This document shows, one piece after another, positions 1 to 13,514 of a stretch of DNA of 64,000 bases (the stretch's first letter is position 1; every line of letters begins with the position of its first letter). The notes beneath the pieces are model-generated. The model was not told where the DNA came from. It did no database searches and worked only from the letters and a program-made list of their open reading frames with translations. Source of the stretch: Paraspadella gotoi (Eukaryota > Chaetognatha); assembly GCA_051294375.1 (NCBI GenBank), contig CM119270.1, positions 20,985,775-21,049,774 on the forward strand, read 5' to 3'. Made by a program: the position numbers and the translations under genes.

Positions 1-119
1 TGTTTGGTCGGTCTGTCGGTCGGTTGGTCTGTCGATCCCTCGGAGAAACCGAAACCCAAATATTTACAAATATAGTAGCGAGGAAAAATAATATTAATAT
101 TAAATTTATATATTATTAC

Positions 120-183
<64 letters not shown>

Positions 184-491
184 ATATATAATAAACCATT
201 TATCAGTCTGTCTGTTCAACCAATTGCTTCTAAATTAATGGGCGTGGTCAGAGGGAGATCGAATCACAAGTGAAACTTTGCCTGTGAATATAATGCTGTG
301 AATGCTTAGGATTTTTTTCGTCTATTATATTATGTACCGCTTTAAACATTAACATGAAACATTCTACTATTTTACCTTACGTATTTGACTTAACTAATCA
401 CCATACATAAGTATTATTTATTATGTTGCAGTAAGATGACGCGTTAACGAGACAAGAACAAAAGAACAAAAGACCAAGAGAGAGAGAGAGA
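1..491. other. AT-rich non-coding stretch with (ATT)n
   Basis: No gene is visible. The first 45 bases are rich in GGTCGGTCTGTC-type words. A (TTA)n/(ATT)n microsatellite runs from about 115 to 182, and a GA tract starts just before the first gap. Confidence 0.7.
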
Positions 492-1059
492 NNNNNNNNN
501 NNNNNNNNNNNNNNNNNNNNNNNNNNNNNNNNNNNNNNNNNNNNNNNNNNNNNNNNNNNNNNNNNNNNNNNNNNNNNNNNNNNNNNNNNNNNNNNNNNNN
601 NNNNNNNNNNNNNNNNNNNNNNNNNNNNNNNNNNNNNNNNNNNNNNNNNNNNNNNNNNNNNNNNNNNNNNGGCCTCCAACGCTACGAGCGAAATCCTCCT
701 AGGAGGCGTGAAAGGAAGAGGAGGAGGAGGAGGAAGAGAGGGAGGAGGAGGAGGAGGAGGGGACATGAAGAGAAACATATGGATGAATGAGGGAAAATTG
801 ATGAAAGTCGCAGGAAGTGGGATGGAAATTGGTGAGAGGACGGCGTGGGAGAGNNNNNNNNNNNNNNNNNNNNNNNNNNNNNNNNNNNNNNNNNNNNNNN
901 NNNNNNNNNNNNNNNNNNNNNNNNNNNNNNNNNNNNNNNNNNNNNNNNNNNNNNNNNNNNNNNNNNNNNNNNNNNNNNNNNNNNNNNNNNNNNNNNNNNN
1001 NNNNNNNNNNNNNNNNNNNNNNNNNNNNNNNNNNNNNNNNNNNNNNNNNNNNNNNNNNN
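492..1059. other. Assembly gaps in GA-rich sequence
   Basis: Two runs of N (492-670 and 854-1059) surround an island of purine-rich sequence. The first gap begins directly at a GA tract. The apparent ORFs crossing the gaps are meaningless. Confidence 0.9.
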
Positions 1060-3163
1060 GTCTGGAAAATAAAGTGAACTCAAGTGTCTTTTTTCTTTTC
1101 TTTTCTTTTCTTTTCTTTTCATTCACAAATTCTTCTTTCTGTCACAATTGAAAAGAAAAAGTGGAAATATCTTGTGAGAAAACGGAGGTCATCGCGTCGG
1201 TGACTCTCGAAAAATGAGCGAGATCCTCTTCCCTTTCTCTAACTGACGGGCGACTTCTCGCGGGTCTATTGTGCGATTACCGCGGCTTTTGCCTTTTCTC
1301 TCTCTCTCTTTCTCCTTGTTTCTCTATTTCTCTCTGGTCTCTCTCACTCTATCTCTTTGCTCTTAACCTCGCAATGTTTGAAGTTTACCGGCCGACCAAT
1401 ATATGATAGAGATTTAACTAAATTATATAATGTTTTAGGTGGCAAAGGGCGCTAGCGCGTTTGAAACTGACCTATATTTTTGAGCAAAAACAGCATGGAA
1501 AGTATTATGTGCCTGAAAAATAACTTATTATTATTATGAATCTAGTTAAGAATGAAGTATAGAATTATTATTTAACAGGATTTAATGATTTTCAGTCATT
1601 AATATTGTAAATATGTAGCATTAAGAGTTTGTAATATTTTATTACACCTTAATATGAATAAAAAACTTGAAAATGTAACATTCTACAGTCCTGATTTTTT
1701 TCAATTGTAACATTTCCTGTGGCGAAATCTCTTCACCCTAGACATTAAATTATGGCTCATTTTGTAACCCGCCATCTGCATTTTTGAATCAATCATTTTT
1801 ATTATACGTACTAATAATTCTTTAGTATTTACTAAGTTGCTCCGATGAACTCATTCAAATTTGTCACATCAATGTTCAATTTATCATCGGATTAGCTTAT
1901 AACCGCTTAATTATCGTAGGCAGATCGGACAGTGGTTTGCTTCAAACTTGTTTTTACTCCTTTAATGTCACTTAGTTACAACCAATCAAAACTTAGTTAA
2001 ATTTAAAAAGTATAGTTTGCAAAATGTAGCATTTGCCTGCTCTCTCAATGCTCTTCAAAATAGTAGGAGATTATTTTTTTTTTAAATGTCAGCTGATTTA
2101 CTTTAATATTTATTTTTATTTTATTATTTTTAAAATCATCGTTAATATAAAATTTTTTGTTTTTGTTTCTGTTATTAATTGATTAAATATGATTAATGCT
2201 ATAATTATTTTTTTAACCTATTGATTTACATTTTTTAGTGGTATTATTTGGTATTTGAATTAACTTAATTTTTTTCATTTTTAAAGAGGAGAAAAAAATA
2301 CTATATGTCCAATAAGGCGGGCCAAATTGGAACACCTTTTTTAACTTCTAGTTTTCTCTCAAAAAAATTTATTGTTTCCTTCCTATTTACTAAATCGATT
2401 TTCATGCACTTTTTGAATTATTTTCATTGTTTGCACTGAAGCTTTAATTTTTATTAAAAATTATAACAAATAACAAAATTTTTTTTAAAAAATTGTTTTT
2501 TTTAAAAACCGGATTCTATAAGAGCTTGAAAATTTAATGGAAGGTTAGTACTACATTTTTTTTAAAATTTTGACAATAAAATTGCTTAAAATAGAAAAAA
2601 CCTTAAAAAAATCATATCATCATCATCATTGGCTGAATTTTATGGTTTTTTTAAAATTTTCATCCATAAAACAAAAAAATTCTTAAAATTTTATTAAAAC
2701 CTTTATTCTACATTTTAAAGCCTCATCAGAATCTATTAAAAAAAAAACTTTTAAATTTTATATAGTATTAAAATAATTTTAAATGTTCCGTGCACTAATT
2801 AATAAGATAAATTTTTAAAATTATTTTCATTTTCATATTCCACTAACAGTCACTTAACCATATTTATTTGAGAGAACTTCTAGTTTTCAACCTGTTCCGG
2901 CCTACCATGTCCAATGGACATGTTTATTGTCCATATACCCTCATATTATTTTTTATTTAATTTTAAATACTTTTAATCATCAGAAAAAATTGGAAAATTA
3001 CATTTCTGAAGTTCTAAAATTAGACATCCTCTTTATAAAAGATCACTAAATAAAAGAAGACTCATTAGTCATTACAAATTCATTGTGATTTTAATCATAC
3101 AAAATGGGAAACCGAGACCTTTCATAACGACTCACTCATCTATCCTTTTTAAATTTTCTCTCC
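1060..3163. other. AT-rich non-coding stretch
   Basis: No coding frame or RNA gene could be supported. It holds a TTTTC run (about 1088-1120), a GC-richer patch at 1180-1290, and long A/T homopolymer-rich sequence. One copy of a dispersed repeat lies at about 1908-1955. Confidence 0.6.
1908..1955 (+). repeat. Dispersed repeat 'GCAGATCCGACATTG' family, copy 1
   Basis: The sequence after TTAATTATCGTAGGCAGATC is shared, with a few changes, with copies at about 31,783-31,830, 55,862-55,905 and 61,636-61,672, and in reverse at about 55,621-55,650. All share the core CAGATCCGACATTGTTTGCT and are usually preceded by TTAATTA-rich sequence. It is probably a short non-autonomous mobile element. Confidence 0.6.
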
Positions 3164-3283
3164 NNNNNNNNNNNNNNNNNNNNNNNNNCTCCGACCTTCG
3201 ACCGGCGGTAAGAGAGTAAGGAGCGGAAAGAGTGGGAAGCCTTTTCGTCGTCCCGCGGCTCGGTCGATTGTCGACCAACCCCA

Positions 3284-3284
3284 T

Positions 3285-3328
<44 letters not shown>
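3284..3328. repeat. (GA)n microsatellite
   Basis: A nearly pure GA run. The preceding 3189-3283 is GC-rich (includes CGGCGGTAAGAGAG, which could be a donor site) and sits next to a 25-base gap at 3164-3188. No product can be assigned. Confidence 0.8.
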
Positions 3329-3829
3329 TCAGAAAAAGGAGGCCTCACTTATTCTACCACAAGGAATGACAATTAAAATATGTCCTATTGTAATATGTTT
3401 TAATCCGTTGTATAAGTTCAACATTGTGTATTGTGTATTTCCTTTTCAGTTTTACTTCAACTGTTTTTAAAATAAAGTAAATTACAAATAATTAAAATCT
3501 GTTATATAGTTTTAATTCCATGCAGAATATCTATTTCTTTAAACAACAAAAAACTATCTTTCTTTCTCTTTCTATCTTCTTTTTGTATTTATTTTTTCTT
3601 TCTTCTTTCAAAGTCAACCACGAAATTACCTCATTTATTATCTTTTTTTTTTTAAGAAAATTGTTTTGCTTCAAAAAGGGTGGACCCCCGCTAAACGAGA
3701 CGATACAAACCAGATTCCCTGAATTGGAAAAATAAAATCTTTTAATTCGACTCTGAGTTGATGATCAACAGGTCAAAAACTCTGTAGTAAAAACAAACAC
3801 AGCTGCAATTTTATGATTTTTTCGCTTCT

Positions 3830-4365
3830 TTATTTTCCTTTCCTTTTTTGTCCTTTCCTTTCCTTTGTTTCCTTTCCTTTCCTTTCCTTTCCTTTCGTTT
3901 ACTTTCCTTTCCTTCCCTTTCTTTTTCTTTATTTTCTTTGATTTTTTTTCCTTTCCTTTCCTTTCTTTTTCTTTCCTTTTTTTTCTTTCCTTTCCTTTCC
4001 TTTATTTTTCTTTATTTTCCTTTCCTTTTTTTTTTCCTTTACTTTACTTTCCTTTCCTTTCTTTTTCTTTATTTTCTTTGATTTTTTTTCCTTTCCCTTC
4101 TTTTCTTTTCCTTTCTTTTCTTTTTCTTTCTTTTCCTTTCATTCCCTTTCTTTTCCTTTCCTTTCCTTTTTTTATTTTCCTTTCCTTTCCTTTTGTGACC
4201 TTTTTTTGTTCCTTTCCTTTCCTTTTCTTTTATTTACTTTCCTTTCCTTTAGTTTCCTTTCCTTTCCTTTTATTTCTTTTCCTTTCCTTTCCTTTCCTTT
4301 TATATCTTTTCCCTTCCTTTCCTTTCCTTTCCTTCTTTCCCCTTCTCTCTTCTTTTCCCCATCCA
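3830..4365. repeat. (CCTTT)n satellite-like tract
   Basis: About 530 bases of degenerate CCTTT/CTTTT units with very strong strand asymmetry (pyrimidines on plus). The long open frames reading Phe/Leu/Ser on plus and Lys/Glu/Arg on minus are consequences of the repeat. Confidence 0.9.
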
Positions 4366-5460
4366 ATTCCTATCATTGCCTTTCCCTCACCTTCCCACTC
4401 CCCCTTTCCTTTCTTTCCCCAGATATGATTTCCACCTCATTCACAATCTCTCATCAAAAAGATGAAATTTTATACCGATGACCCTAAATTGTTTCCCGTC
4501 CCATTTCTCTATTATCTCCCTTGAGCCAGTCATCTCTCTCTCTCTCTCTCTCTCTCTNNNNNNNNNNNNNNNNNNNNNNNNNNNNNNNNNNNNNNNNNNN
4601 NNNNNNNNNNNNNNNNNNNNNNNNNNNNNNNNNNNNNNNNNNNNNNNNNNNNNNNNNNNNNNNNNNNNNNNNNNNNNNNNNTCTCTCTCTCTCTCTCCCC
4701 TCTTCCGGTCTCAGGTTCCTCCTCACTCACTAATTCAGTCTCTTCTTCTCTTTGTCTTAAAATTTAGGTTCATCCATTTCTTATTTTGTAAATATTTTCA
4801 TATTTTACTTTCCTACTTTAGCTTAGGATGATTTTAATCTTCATNNNNNNNNNNTCTCTTCCGGTTTCTTTCGTTCATCCAAACATTTGGACGACGACGA
4901 CGACGACGATAATAACTCTAGCGGTAGGAGAAACAAACATCCTTCTCCAATTTCCCAAAATCTGGAATCTCTCTCTCTCTCTCTCTNNNNNNNNNNNNNN
5001 NNNNNNNNNNNNNNNNNNNNNNNNNNNNNNNNNNNNNNNNNNNNNNNNNNNNNNNNNNNNNNNNNNNNNNNNNNNNNNNNNNNNNNNNNNNNNNNNNNNN
5101 NNNNNNNNNNNNNNNNNNNNNNNNNNNNNNNNNNNNNNNNNNNNNNNNNNNNNNNNNNNNNNNNNNNNNNTCTCTCTCTCTCTCTCTCACTGTTCCCTCA
5201 TCGACATCGATAGGTCAAATTCCCATCTCTCTTAATCGACCTCGAGTCGTTGTTGTTGTTGTTGTTATTGTGCTCACAGGCGTCCGCTTCGTCGTCATTC
5301 TCTACATCTGTTTTCCCACTCATCATCGTCGTCGTCGTCATCGTCTTTCTCATCGTCCTAAAGCAAAACAATCTGACCAATGCAATGTCTGACCAACTGG
5401 TCAATCCTTTTCCCTTAAAAGGTTCTTATATCAAATTCCGGAAGTAGGTCTCTCTCTCTC
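4366..5460. other. CT-rich stretch with gaps, no gene seen
   Basis: (CT)n tracts flank gaps at 4558-4681 and 4987-5170. A 10-N join lies at 4845-4854. GTC/ACG trinucleotide-rich pieces lie at about 4891-4910 and 5248-5350. No conserved frame found. Confidence 0.7.
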
Positions 5461-6371
5461 TCTCTCTAACTCCTCTCGTAAACTGACCCTTTAGTCTTTA
5501 CCCGACGTCGACCCACGAAATCGGCAGCTGCGAGAAGAAACTTACCCTTAGCCTGAGGTAAGGAAATCTGGAAATTCTGACTCGAACGAAACTCGATTAA
5601 ATCTTGTTACTCATCGTTAATTAAGAATTAAGAATTGAGTAAGCGAAATTACGAATTATTGTTTTAAATACTGCGGTTTTTCTTATCTCGCGTCCGGTTT
5701 AGTCGGCATTTTTATAAAATAAATATTTCCTAAACGTGACAATTAAATAATTACTACCTTTTGTCTTAAAACACAATGACATTTCTGTTAAATCTTTTTT
5801 TTTGTATAGATTTATCTATATACTCAGTCATTCTTTCCTTTTTTTTGTTTTAAAGTCGTTTAAAACAACTTGGAAAAAAAAAACCATGTGTTGCTTTCTT
5901 TTTTTTTTCTTTCTTTCTTCCCCCTCGAAAAGTTTACCTCCTCCTCCTCCTCCACNNNNNNNNNNNNNNNNNNNNNNNNNNNNNNNNNNNNNNNNNNNNN
6001 NNNNNNNNNNNNNNNNNNNNNNNNNNNNNNNNNNNNNNNNNNNNNNNNNNNNNNNNNNNNNNNNNNNNNNNNNNNNNNNNNNNNNNNNNNNNNNNNNNNN
6101 NNNNNNNNNNNNNNNNNNNNNNNNNNNNNNNNNNNNNNNNNNNNNNNNNNNNNNNNNNNNNNNNNNNNNNNNNNNNNNNNNNNNNNNNNNNNNNNNNNNN
6201 NNNNNNNNNNNNNNNNNNNNNNNNNNNNNNNNNNNNNNNNNNNNNNNNNNNNNNNNNNNNNNNNNNNNNNNNNNNNNNNNNNNNNNNNNNNNNNNNNNNN
6301 NNNNNNNNNNNNNNNNNNNNNNNNNNNNNNNNNNNNNNNNNNNNNNNNNNNNNNNNNNNNNNNNNNNNNNN

Positions 6372-6405
<34 letters not shown>

Positions 6406-7320
6406 GCAGCTGTCTCTAGACCCAAAAAAGAAGAATAAGAAAGAGCCAGTGCCTGTACCAGAACAAGTAAATCGCAGGTAATGTTTTTTAATTCAAAATT
6501 TTAAAAAATATATATATTTATGTATAATTTAAATAATAAAAAAAATTATTAATATTGTTTATTTAATAATTAATAATTATTTAATTATTAATAAATTATT
6601 ATTATTTTTAATTATTGATTAATTATTAATTAGAAAAACTATTTATAAGGGTATTTCAGAGTATAAGTTTTTATATTTTATACTTTTCTAATCACAAAGC
6701 AAAAAATCTTATAAAACTATATTAGATAAAATGCTAAAAAAAAATCATAAAAATTAAATTATAATTGGTCATTAATAAAAACATCATCAGTTAATTTGTA
6801 ATCAATTTTAATAAAACAAATTATCAATAAACTTTAATTAATTTTTAATAAAAACTAAATTAATACTCTTAATAATAAATAAAGTTAAAATCTGATTTGT
6901 TTTTAAATCTTATTGTTACTTTTTTATCATAAAAATAATTTTAAATCCTAAAAACTTTTGCTTAAAAAATATTTTTAATATCAGCAACGAGATTTGAATC
7001 AACGCCTCTAAAAAAACTATTAGTATTTAATAGAAAATATAAATATTTATTATTCTGACCAAAAGCATAAGGTTATGAAAAGGTAAAATAGGTGATAAAA
7101 TAATCATTCAGTTCTATTATGAGGGACCTTAAAGTGAACCGCTTTCCAAGACTCCCTCCAAAAAAATCTCAATTCCTCAAGATCTTTTGCCAAATATATC
7201 GATCCTCTTCTTTTTTTCGATCCTCTTCCTTCGCTCACTGAAAAACACTTGATCGATCTTCCTCCTCTTCCTCTTCCTTTCTATCCCTCGGAATGTCGCC
7301 GGCCGGAGCAACACCTCCTC
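5461..7320. other. Non-coding stretch with a large gap
   Basis: A gap (5956-6371) ends in a GA run. From 6480 to 7100 the sequence is A/T-rich with many TTAATAATTAATAA words. No gene supported. Confidence 0.7.
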
Positions 7321-7321
<1 letters not shown>

Positions 7322-7372
<51 letters not shown>

Positions 7373-8245
7373 CCCCTCTCGATCTTTAATCCCCTTTCCT
7401 ATTTTTTTATTCGTGTCAACAACACGATCCCGAAAACGGACGGGACCCACGCGTGTGCGCACGTAGATCGCACGCAAGGCCCACGCAGAGATTCTCGCGA
7501 ACGNNNNNNNNNNNNNNNNNNNNNNNNNNNNNNNNNNNNNNNNNNNNNNNNNNNNNNNNNNNNNNNNNNNNNNNNNNNNNNNNNNNNNNNNNNNNNNNNN
7601 NNNNNNNNNNNNNNNNNNNNNNNNNNNNNNNNNNNNNNNNNNNNNNNNNNNNNNNNNNNNNNNNNNNNNNNNNNNNNNNNNNNNNNNNNNNNNNNNNNNN
7701 NNNNNNNNNNNNNNNNNNNNNNNNNNNNNNNNACGATGATGACGACGACGTCGACGAAGACGATGACGATGATTAAACGAAGATAAAGGCTACGACGAAA
7801 CAAGGTCACAAGGGGAACAAAAAACAAAGAAAACAAAAAACTCACGAAACTCAAAACAAGATTCGTCGTGAAAGTAAAAATCAAAACAAAATTCAACACG
7901 AGACTCAAAATCAGATGACGATGACAACGAAAATAAACGCGACAATTAAAAAGGACAAAGAAGAACGACGAACGACGACGACGACGAAGAACGAAGACGA
8001 ACAACGAGGCTAATTGCAGATGACGCATCGTGGGATCAAACCCCGAAAAATGACCTGTTGTTGTTGTTATTATTGTTCGGAAGGGGGGGTGAAAGAGGGG
8101 GAGAAGATTTGAGAGAAACACGCACGGAAGAAGAATTGCGATGGAGAGAGAGAGAGAGAGAGAGAGANNNNNNNNNNNNNNNNNNNNNNNNNNNNNNNNN
8201 NNNNNNNNNNNNNNNNNNNNNNNNNNNNNNNNNNNNNNNNNNNNN
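7322..8245. repeat. GA and ACG/GAC microsatellites with gaps
   Basis: A GA tract at about 7325-7370, a gap at 7504-7732, then 7733-8035 rich in ACGACG/GACGAT units. Another GA tract at about 8144-8167 enters the gap 8168-8245. No conserved frame. Confidence 0.7.
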
Positions 8246-9349
8246 ACTAGTATAAATTAGTATAAATTTTGACTCGCGCGTCGTTTTAAATGATTTTCCT
8301 TCAAACTTCAACTTGTAGCAAAACGCGATTAAAGCAAGCAGGACTGAGTGTCGGATGATTTTTATTGATTGGTAAATAGTAATTTATTTCGTTACTTGGA
8401 AGAAAAGTGAAATGACCTGAGGGAAATGAAGAAAGTTGGCGGTGAATTGTTTATACTGGAGCGAGAGAAGTTTATGGCCACGGGAGAATTGGATGGGAAG
8501 GAATAGAGTTGGAGACGAGCCATTGGTGTGGAGAGANNNNNNNNNNNNNNNNNNNNNNNNNNNNNNNNNNNNNNNNNNNNNNNNNNNNNNNNNNNNNNNN
8601 NNNNNNNNNNNNNNNNNNNNNNNNNNNNNNNNNNNNNNNNNNNNNNNNNNNNNNNNNNNNNNNNNNNNNNNNNNNNNNNNNNNNNNNNNNNNNNNNNNNN
8701 NNNNNNNNNNNNNNNNNNNNNNNNNNNNNNNNNNNNNNNNNNNNNNNNNNNNNNNNNNNNNNNNNNNNNNNNNNNNNNAGAGAGAGAGAGAGAGAAAACG
8801 AGAGTGTTTCTCCTCAACGAAAATTCTCTTGATACGAGTCAGACTTTCTTTCCGTCGGTAAATAATAAATGTTTCAAAAGTTTTCGTCAAAATTTAATTT
8901 ATTCTTTATAAGGTGAGTAAGAATTAAACAATCCTCGTCTTCATTCTCCTCCTCCTCCTACTCCTCCTCTTCCTCATTCCCTCGCTTTCCTCACCCAAAG
9001 AGAAAACCCCTCAACTTTTAGAGGAAATCCTGAGAACGAATTCCCATTTAAAAAAATCAAACAGTTCATGAAAAGATTTTAAATAATAGGCAGTCCAATG
9101 TAAGCTTATTCATTGAATAAGAGATAATTTTCATATTATATTGGTTATATCAATTTCATATGTATATACTTATAAGTTATAAGTACGTATAAAGACTATC
9201 ATAAACAATTCTGAAACAAAAATAATAATAATAATAATAACAATTATAATAATAAAAAGGAAACTACAACTACAACAATAACGACAACAATCAAACAAAA
9301 ATTCTTAAACCGGAAAATAGAAAAAAACGTCGCATCTTTTTTTGAGATC
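8246..9349. other. Non-coding stretch, no gene seen
   Basis: Contains the gap 8537-8778, whose right edge is a GA tract, a CCTCCT-rich patch near 8945, and (ATA)/(CAA)-rich sequence near 9220-9300. Confidence 0.6.
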
Positions 9350-9720
9350 GTGGGATCGAGACCTTCCCCTTTGGACCCCCGTGGACCCTTTTTCTGGACC
9401 TCCCCCTCTGGACTATCCTCGAACCCCCACCCCCCCCCCTTGCCAATATCGCGACCTTACCCCTTCGCATCCCCGGACGAGGGGGGAGGGATAATCGCCC
9501 GCCCCTTACCCCCCACCTCTCCGTCTCTCCCCCACCGAGTCAGTTCTCGAGTCGTTATCCTCTGCAACCCCTTATCCCGTCGAGCCTTACCTTTCGTAGC
9601 TCGGCGTCCGCGCGTCGGAACTCACCTCTTCACTTCACGGGGGGGTGAGTCTGGCGGCGGCGAAGGCGGCGGCTGTCCCGGACGGGTAAGTAATTCGACG
9701 AATCGGACGGGGTAAGTGAC
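9350..9720 (+). other. GC-rich segment, possible 5' exon
   Basis: A GC-rich island in AT-rich surroundings, open for 121 codons on plus, proline- and serine-rich and without recognisable similarity. It ends in two closely spaced donor-like sites, CGGACGGGTAAGT and CGGACGGGGTAAGT, about 27 bases apart. This may be a CpG-rich first exon, but nothing fixes a product. Confidence 0.3.
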
Positions 9721-10073
9721 GGACCCGAAGGTGGGAACGATATCCAGTCATCAATCGTCTCGTCTCGAAAAGGAAGACATCGAACTGAGGATTAAATGTC
9801 TGGGAAAGAATTTATCAACCTCATTTACATATAGTGGTAAATTATTTTAAGTCACATTGGTTTATGTTCTCTTTTAATATTGCGCCTATTTTTAGGTTTT
9901 TAGTTATAGTTATTTAGCTATGGTATTTGATATTAAGTGAAATAGAAAGGCAGAGCGAACAATATCAACTGGAGATGCTTCAATTACAATATCATCTGAT
10001 TCATAACCTGAGCCCAGCTCTTATTGCTCTAATATTGGGAGCGTGACGAATGGAAGAAGGGTGAAGAAGAGGA

Positions 10074-10165
10074 AAGAAAATAAAAGAAAATAAAAGAAAA
10101 GAAAATAAAAGGAAACGAAAGAAAAGAAAAGAAAAGAAAAGAAAAGAAAAGAAAAGGAAAATGAA
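10074..10165. repeat. (AAAAG)n microsatellite
   Basis: AAAAG/AAAAT units with few interruptions. Flanking 9721-10,460 shows no gene. Confidence 0.8.
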
Positions 10166-10547
10166 AAGAAAGGTTGCCTTAGGGATTGAGAATCACATAT
10201 TTAAAATGATGTCAAAAGTTGACCAAAGATGGAGCCAAATAAATAATAATGATTAAAAAAAAGATTAAAAAATGAGGAAGAGAAAAAGGAAGAGAAACAT
10301 CTGCGCGATTTTGTTCGGCGAGGGTGAGGCAGTAAAAGATTGGGCTGAAAGTAATGTCAGGGTAGGTGAGTTTGATTAAAGGAGGGGAAGTAAAAGGGTG
10401 AGGTTAATATGAGACGAAGATGATAAGAAAAACCGGAGGAAATAAGTAGGGTTAGGTCGTGGAAGAAATCAATTTTGAGGTAAGTTTTCAGATCGAACTG
10501 CGGCGCACCTGTGGAGTCTAAGAGTTGACAACGAAGTCGGATGGAAT

Positions 10548-10669
<122 letters not shown>

Positions 10670-10984
10670 GATGCATCGACACGCGGCAGAAGGAAAAATA
10701 GGAACTAAGAGTTTGTCACCTCGTGACGTCATCGATTCGACTCTTTAATTGACTCCGACGCACGAGACCTGGCCGCTGGTGACGTCATGAGGTGAAATAT
10801 AAAACAACAATCCAACCAAAGAGAAAAAAGAAAGAAAAAGAAATAAGATTGAGAGAGAGAGTGGATCCCAGAGCGCGGGAGAGAGAGAGATAGAGAGAGG
10901 AAAAAAATCTGCTAGAGGAAATGAGTCATGATTTGATAGACATCAATAAAGTCTTTATCTTTATTGGACCGAATCCTTTCCCAA

Positions 10985-10999
10985 GCTCTCTCTCTCTCA

Positions 11000-11038
<39 letters not shown>

Positions 11039-11216
11039 CCCGCGGTCGTCTCTGCTAACAGTTGTTCAAGAGAGAGAGAGAGAGAGAAAGAAAGAGAGAG
11101 AGAGAGAGAATCGTTCCGTGCGACTTTTTTTTTCTTGGTGGCCATTGTCCATAATTTTTAATTCACTTTTCTTTATTGTCTTTTGTTCGATTTATTCTCT
11201 TTCTTTTCTCTTTCTT

Positions 11217-11247
<31 letters not shown>

Positions 11248-11360
11248 TTCTCTTCTTTCTTTACTTTTCTTTATTATCTTCATCTTGTTTCTTTCTTTTC
11301 TTTTTACTTTCTCGTTCTTTTTCTTTCTTTCTTTCTTTCTTCTTTCTTTCTTATTCTCTT
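10985..11360. repeat. Facing CT and GA tracts plus CTTT tract
   Basis: A (CT)n run at about 10,985-11,035 is followed after some 35 bases by a (GA)n run at about 11,070-11,110. The two are complementary and could fold back. A CTTT/CT-rich tract follows at about 11,190-11,355. Confidence 0.8.
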
Positions 11361-11449
11361 TCATCGAATTTTAAATCGTTCCCAAGACTCATTTGATCCC
11401 CAATTCCCTGAATTCTCTCGATAGAAAAAGGAAAAATAATAGAAATCGA

Positions 11450-11885
11450 ATTCGCTCAAACAAAAGTTGGGCTCCGCGAACTCTCGAAGGCGATTGAGCC
11501 TCTCGTTTTGCGATCGATCTCTCTTTCGCAATACCGTTGCCATAGAGACGGTTGGAATGGGTCCCGCCTTCCATTAGTCGATCGGGATTCCAAAGAGGAG
11601 CGCAGTGATTAACCGTTGCAAACCGATCGTCCAATGAGCTGTGAAAGGAGGATCATCGTTAGGTGGACCTGCAGTCGATCCGTTCTGAATCGAGGCCACT
11701 GTGCACGAAAGAAGACGACGGAACTGAGATTCGGCGTCTCACGATTGCCAGAGCGACCGAACGACGACACGGGGACGGAGGTTCCGCACCGACGGATGCA
11801 TGCTCGATCGACGGGGGCGATGGATTGCCGCCTCTCGACCTTCAAACGGCAGGTGAAAGCGGAGTCGTTTGTTTGCGCGGAAACA
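11450..11885. other. GC-rich unique segment, unassigned
   Basis: A non-repetitive, GC-rich island. Two plus frames and one minus frame are open for 80-125 codons, and none shows a domain I recognise. It runs directly into a GA tract (about 11,905-11,990). It could be a promoter or an exon. Confidence 0.3.
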
Positions 11886-11916
11886 AAGAGAGAAGAGAAG
11901 AAGAGAGGAGAGAGGA

Positions 11917-11976
<60 letters not shown>

Positions 11977-12539
11977 GAGAGAATGAGATGTGAATAAGGG
12001 TCCTGTGTACCTTAGAGATGGTTGAAAAATAAAATAATTCGAATAAAAGAAAAAAAATTCACGTCAAATTAATAGGAAAAAAGAAAGGAAAAAAAGATTA
12101 ATAAAAATTTAATTAAAGAAAAAAAAAAACGTCGGAAAATTAGACGCTCTCTTTTTTCTTCTCCCGCGATAAAAAAAAACCTTTTTTTTTAAAAAAATGT
12201 TGTTTTTTTATATAATGATTTTAGACGAAAATATAAAGTTAGGGTAGGACAAGCGTTAGACAAGCTCAATGCGAAGCCGGTGGCGTAAAGAGCGAGCAAT
12301 CTCTCTTCCTGGACACGATCACATTAACTGGATGTCTTAAGATATTAAGATTAAGATGTATTAAGATCGCCAACTAATAATCTTAATCTTAATCTTATCT
12401 CGTATTAAGATCGTCAACTAATAATCTCGTCATATCGTAATATTCTCTTCAAAAACAATGTTCAATGGACTATTTACATTAAAACATAGTTTGATAATGA
12501 TATTGTTTATATCGCTTTCTTTTTTCACTTTATAGTTTA

Positions 12540-12640
12540 TACTTAGTTTATATATATATAGTTTATATTATATAGTTTTTATAGTTTATATATAGTTTAT
12601 ATAGTTTATATTATACTATATATAAATTATAGTTTTGTCA
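12540..12640. repeat. AT-rich tandem repeat (TATAGTTTA-type)
   Basis: Irregular repeats of TTTATATAGTTTATA words. The preceding 12,000-12,540 holds no gene. Short repeated ATTAAGAT words lie at about 12,340-12,430. Confidence 0.6.
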
Positions 12641-12724
12641 TTTATCGACTTTTATATATATGTTTTGATCGTGACATTTTACAGTGAAAATTATGAGAGA
12701 GCAGAGCTCGAAACTTGTGCATGG

Positions 12725-12929
12725 AAACCTGCATCTCGGAAACTTGCACCTCAAAACCGGCGCCGCGAAACCGGCGCCGCGAAACCGGCGCCCCTAAATC
12801 GGCGACTCAAGACAGCCGTCCCTAAAACGGCGCCCCTAGATCGTCGCCCTAAGACAGGCGCTCTTAAAACCGGCGCTTAATTTCTGCGGTCGAAATTCTG
12901 GCGTCAAAAATGTCGCCTTTGATTTAGGA

Positions 12930-12972
<43 letters not shown>

Positions 12973-12985
12973 CGACGACGCTGGT
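12725..12985. repeat. CCGGCGCC minisatellite and (GAC)n
   Basis: About ten irregular units of roughly 16-18 bases built on AAACCGGCGCC run from 12,730 to 12,890. A (GAC)n microsatellite follows at about 12,929-12,985. Confidence 0.75.
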
Positions 12986-13097
12986 TTTGGGCCGGCGAAG
13001 GATGAGGCGGAAAGTAATTATGAAAAAGAAATAGAGGAAAGGGCGGGAAAAAAATTGAGAAGAGATTTGACTGGAAGGAGACGGAAGGGGAAAGGAG

Positions 13098-13202
<105 letters not shown>

Positions 13203-13514
13203 GGAAAGGGTCGGCGAGGCCATGGGAACCGGAAAAAGTGGCCCGATGGAATGATGAGGTCATCGCTTGGCCCGCGACACCTTGTTAGTTCGGGCTTGCT
13301 TAATTTCTTTCTTTTTTTTTCTTTTTCCGTTTTTTTTTTAATCTTTCTTGTTTTCCTTTTGTTTTATTTGTTGTTATCATTCTCTGTTTTCTTTTATACT
13401 ATATTAGGATACTAGGATACTACATTGAATATGCAGTATCTCATATATCCCCCTCGCCAGCTATCGGATGAGTCCTGGAAAGTCGCTCTGACCCCAACTG
13501 GCTCGACCGCCGCC

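Noticed and set aside
3848-4481. Long Phe/Leu/Ser-rich plus frames and Lys/Glu-rich minus frames
   Set aside because: They are translations of the CCTTT tract in all phases, with no start context or conserved residue.
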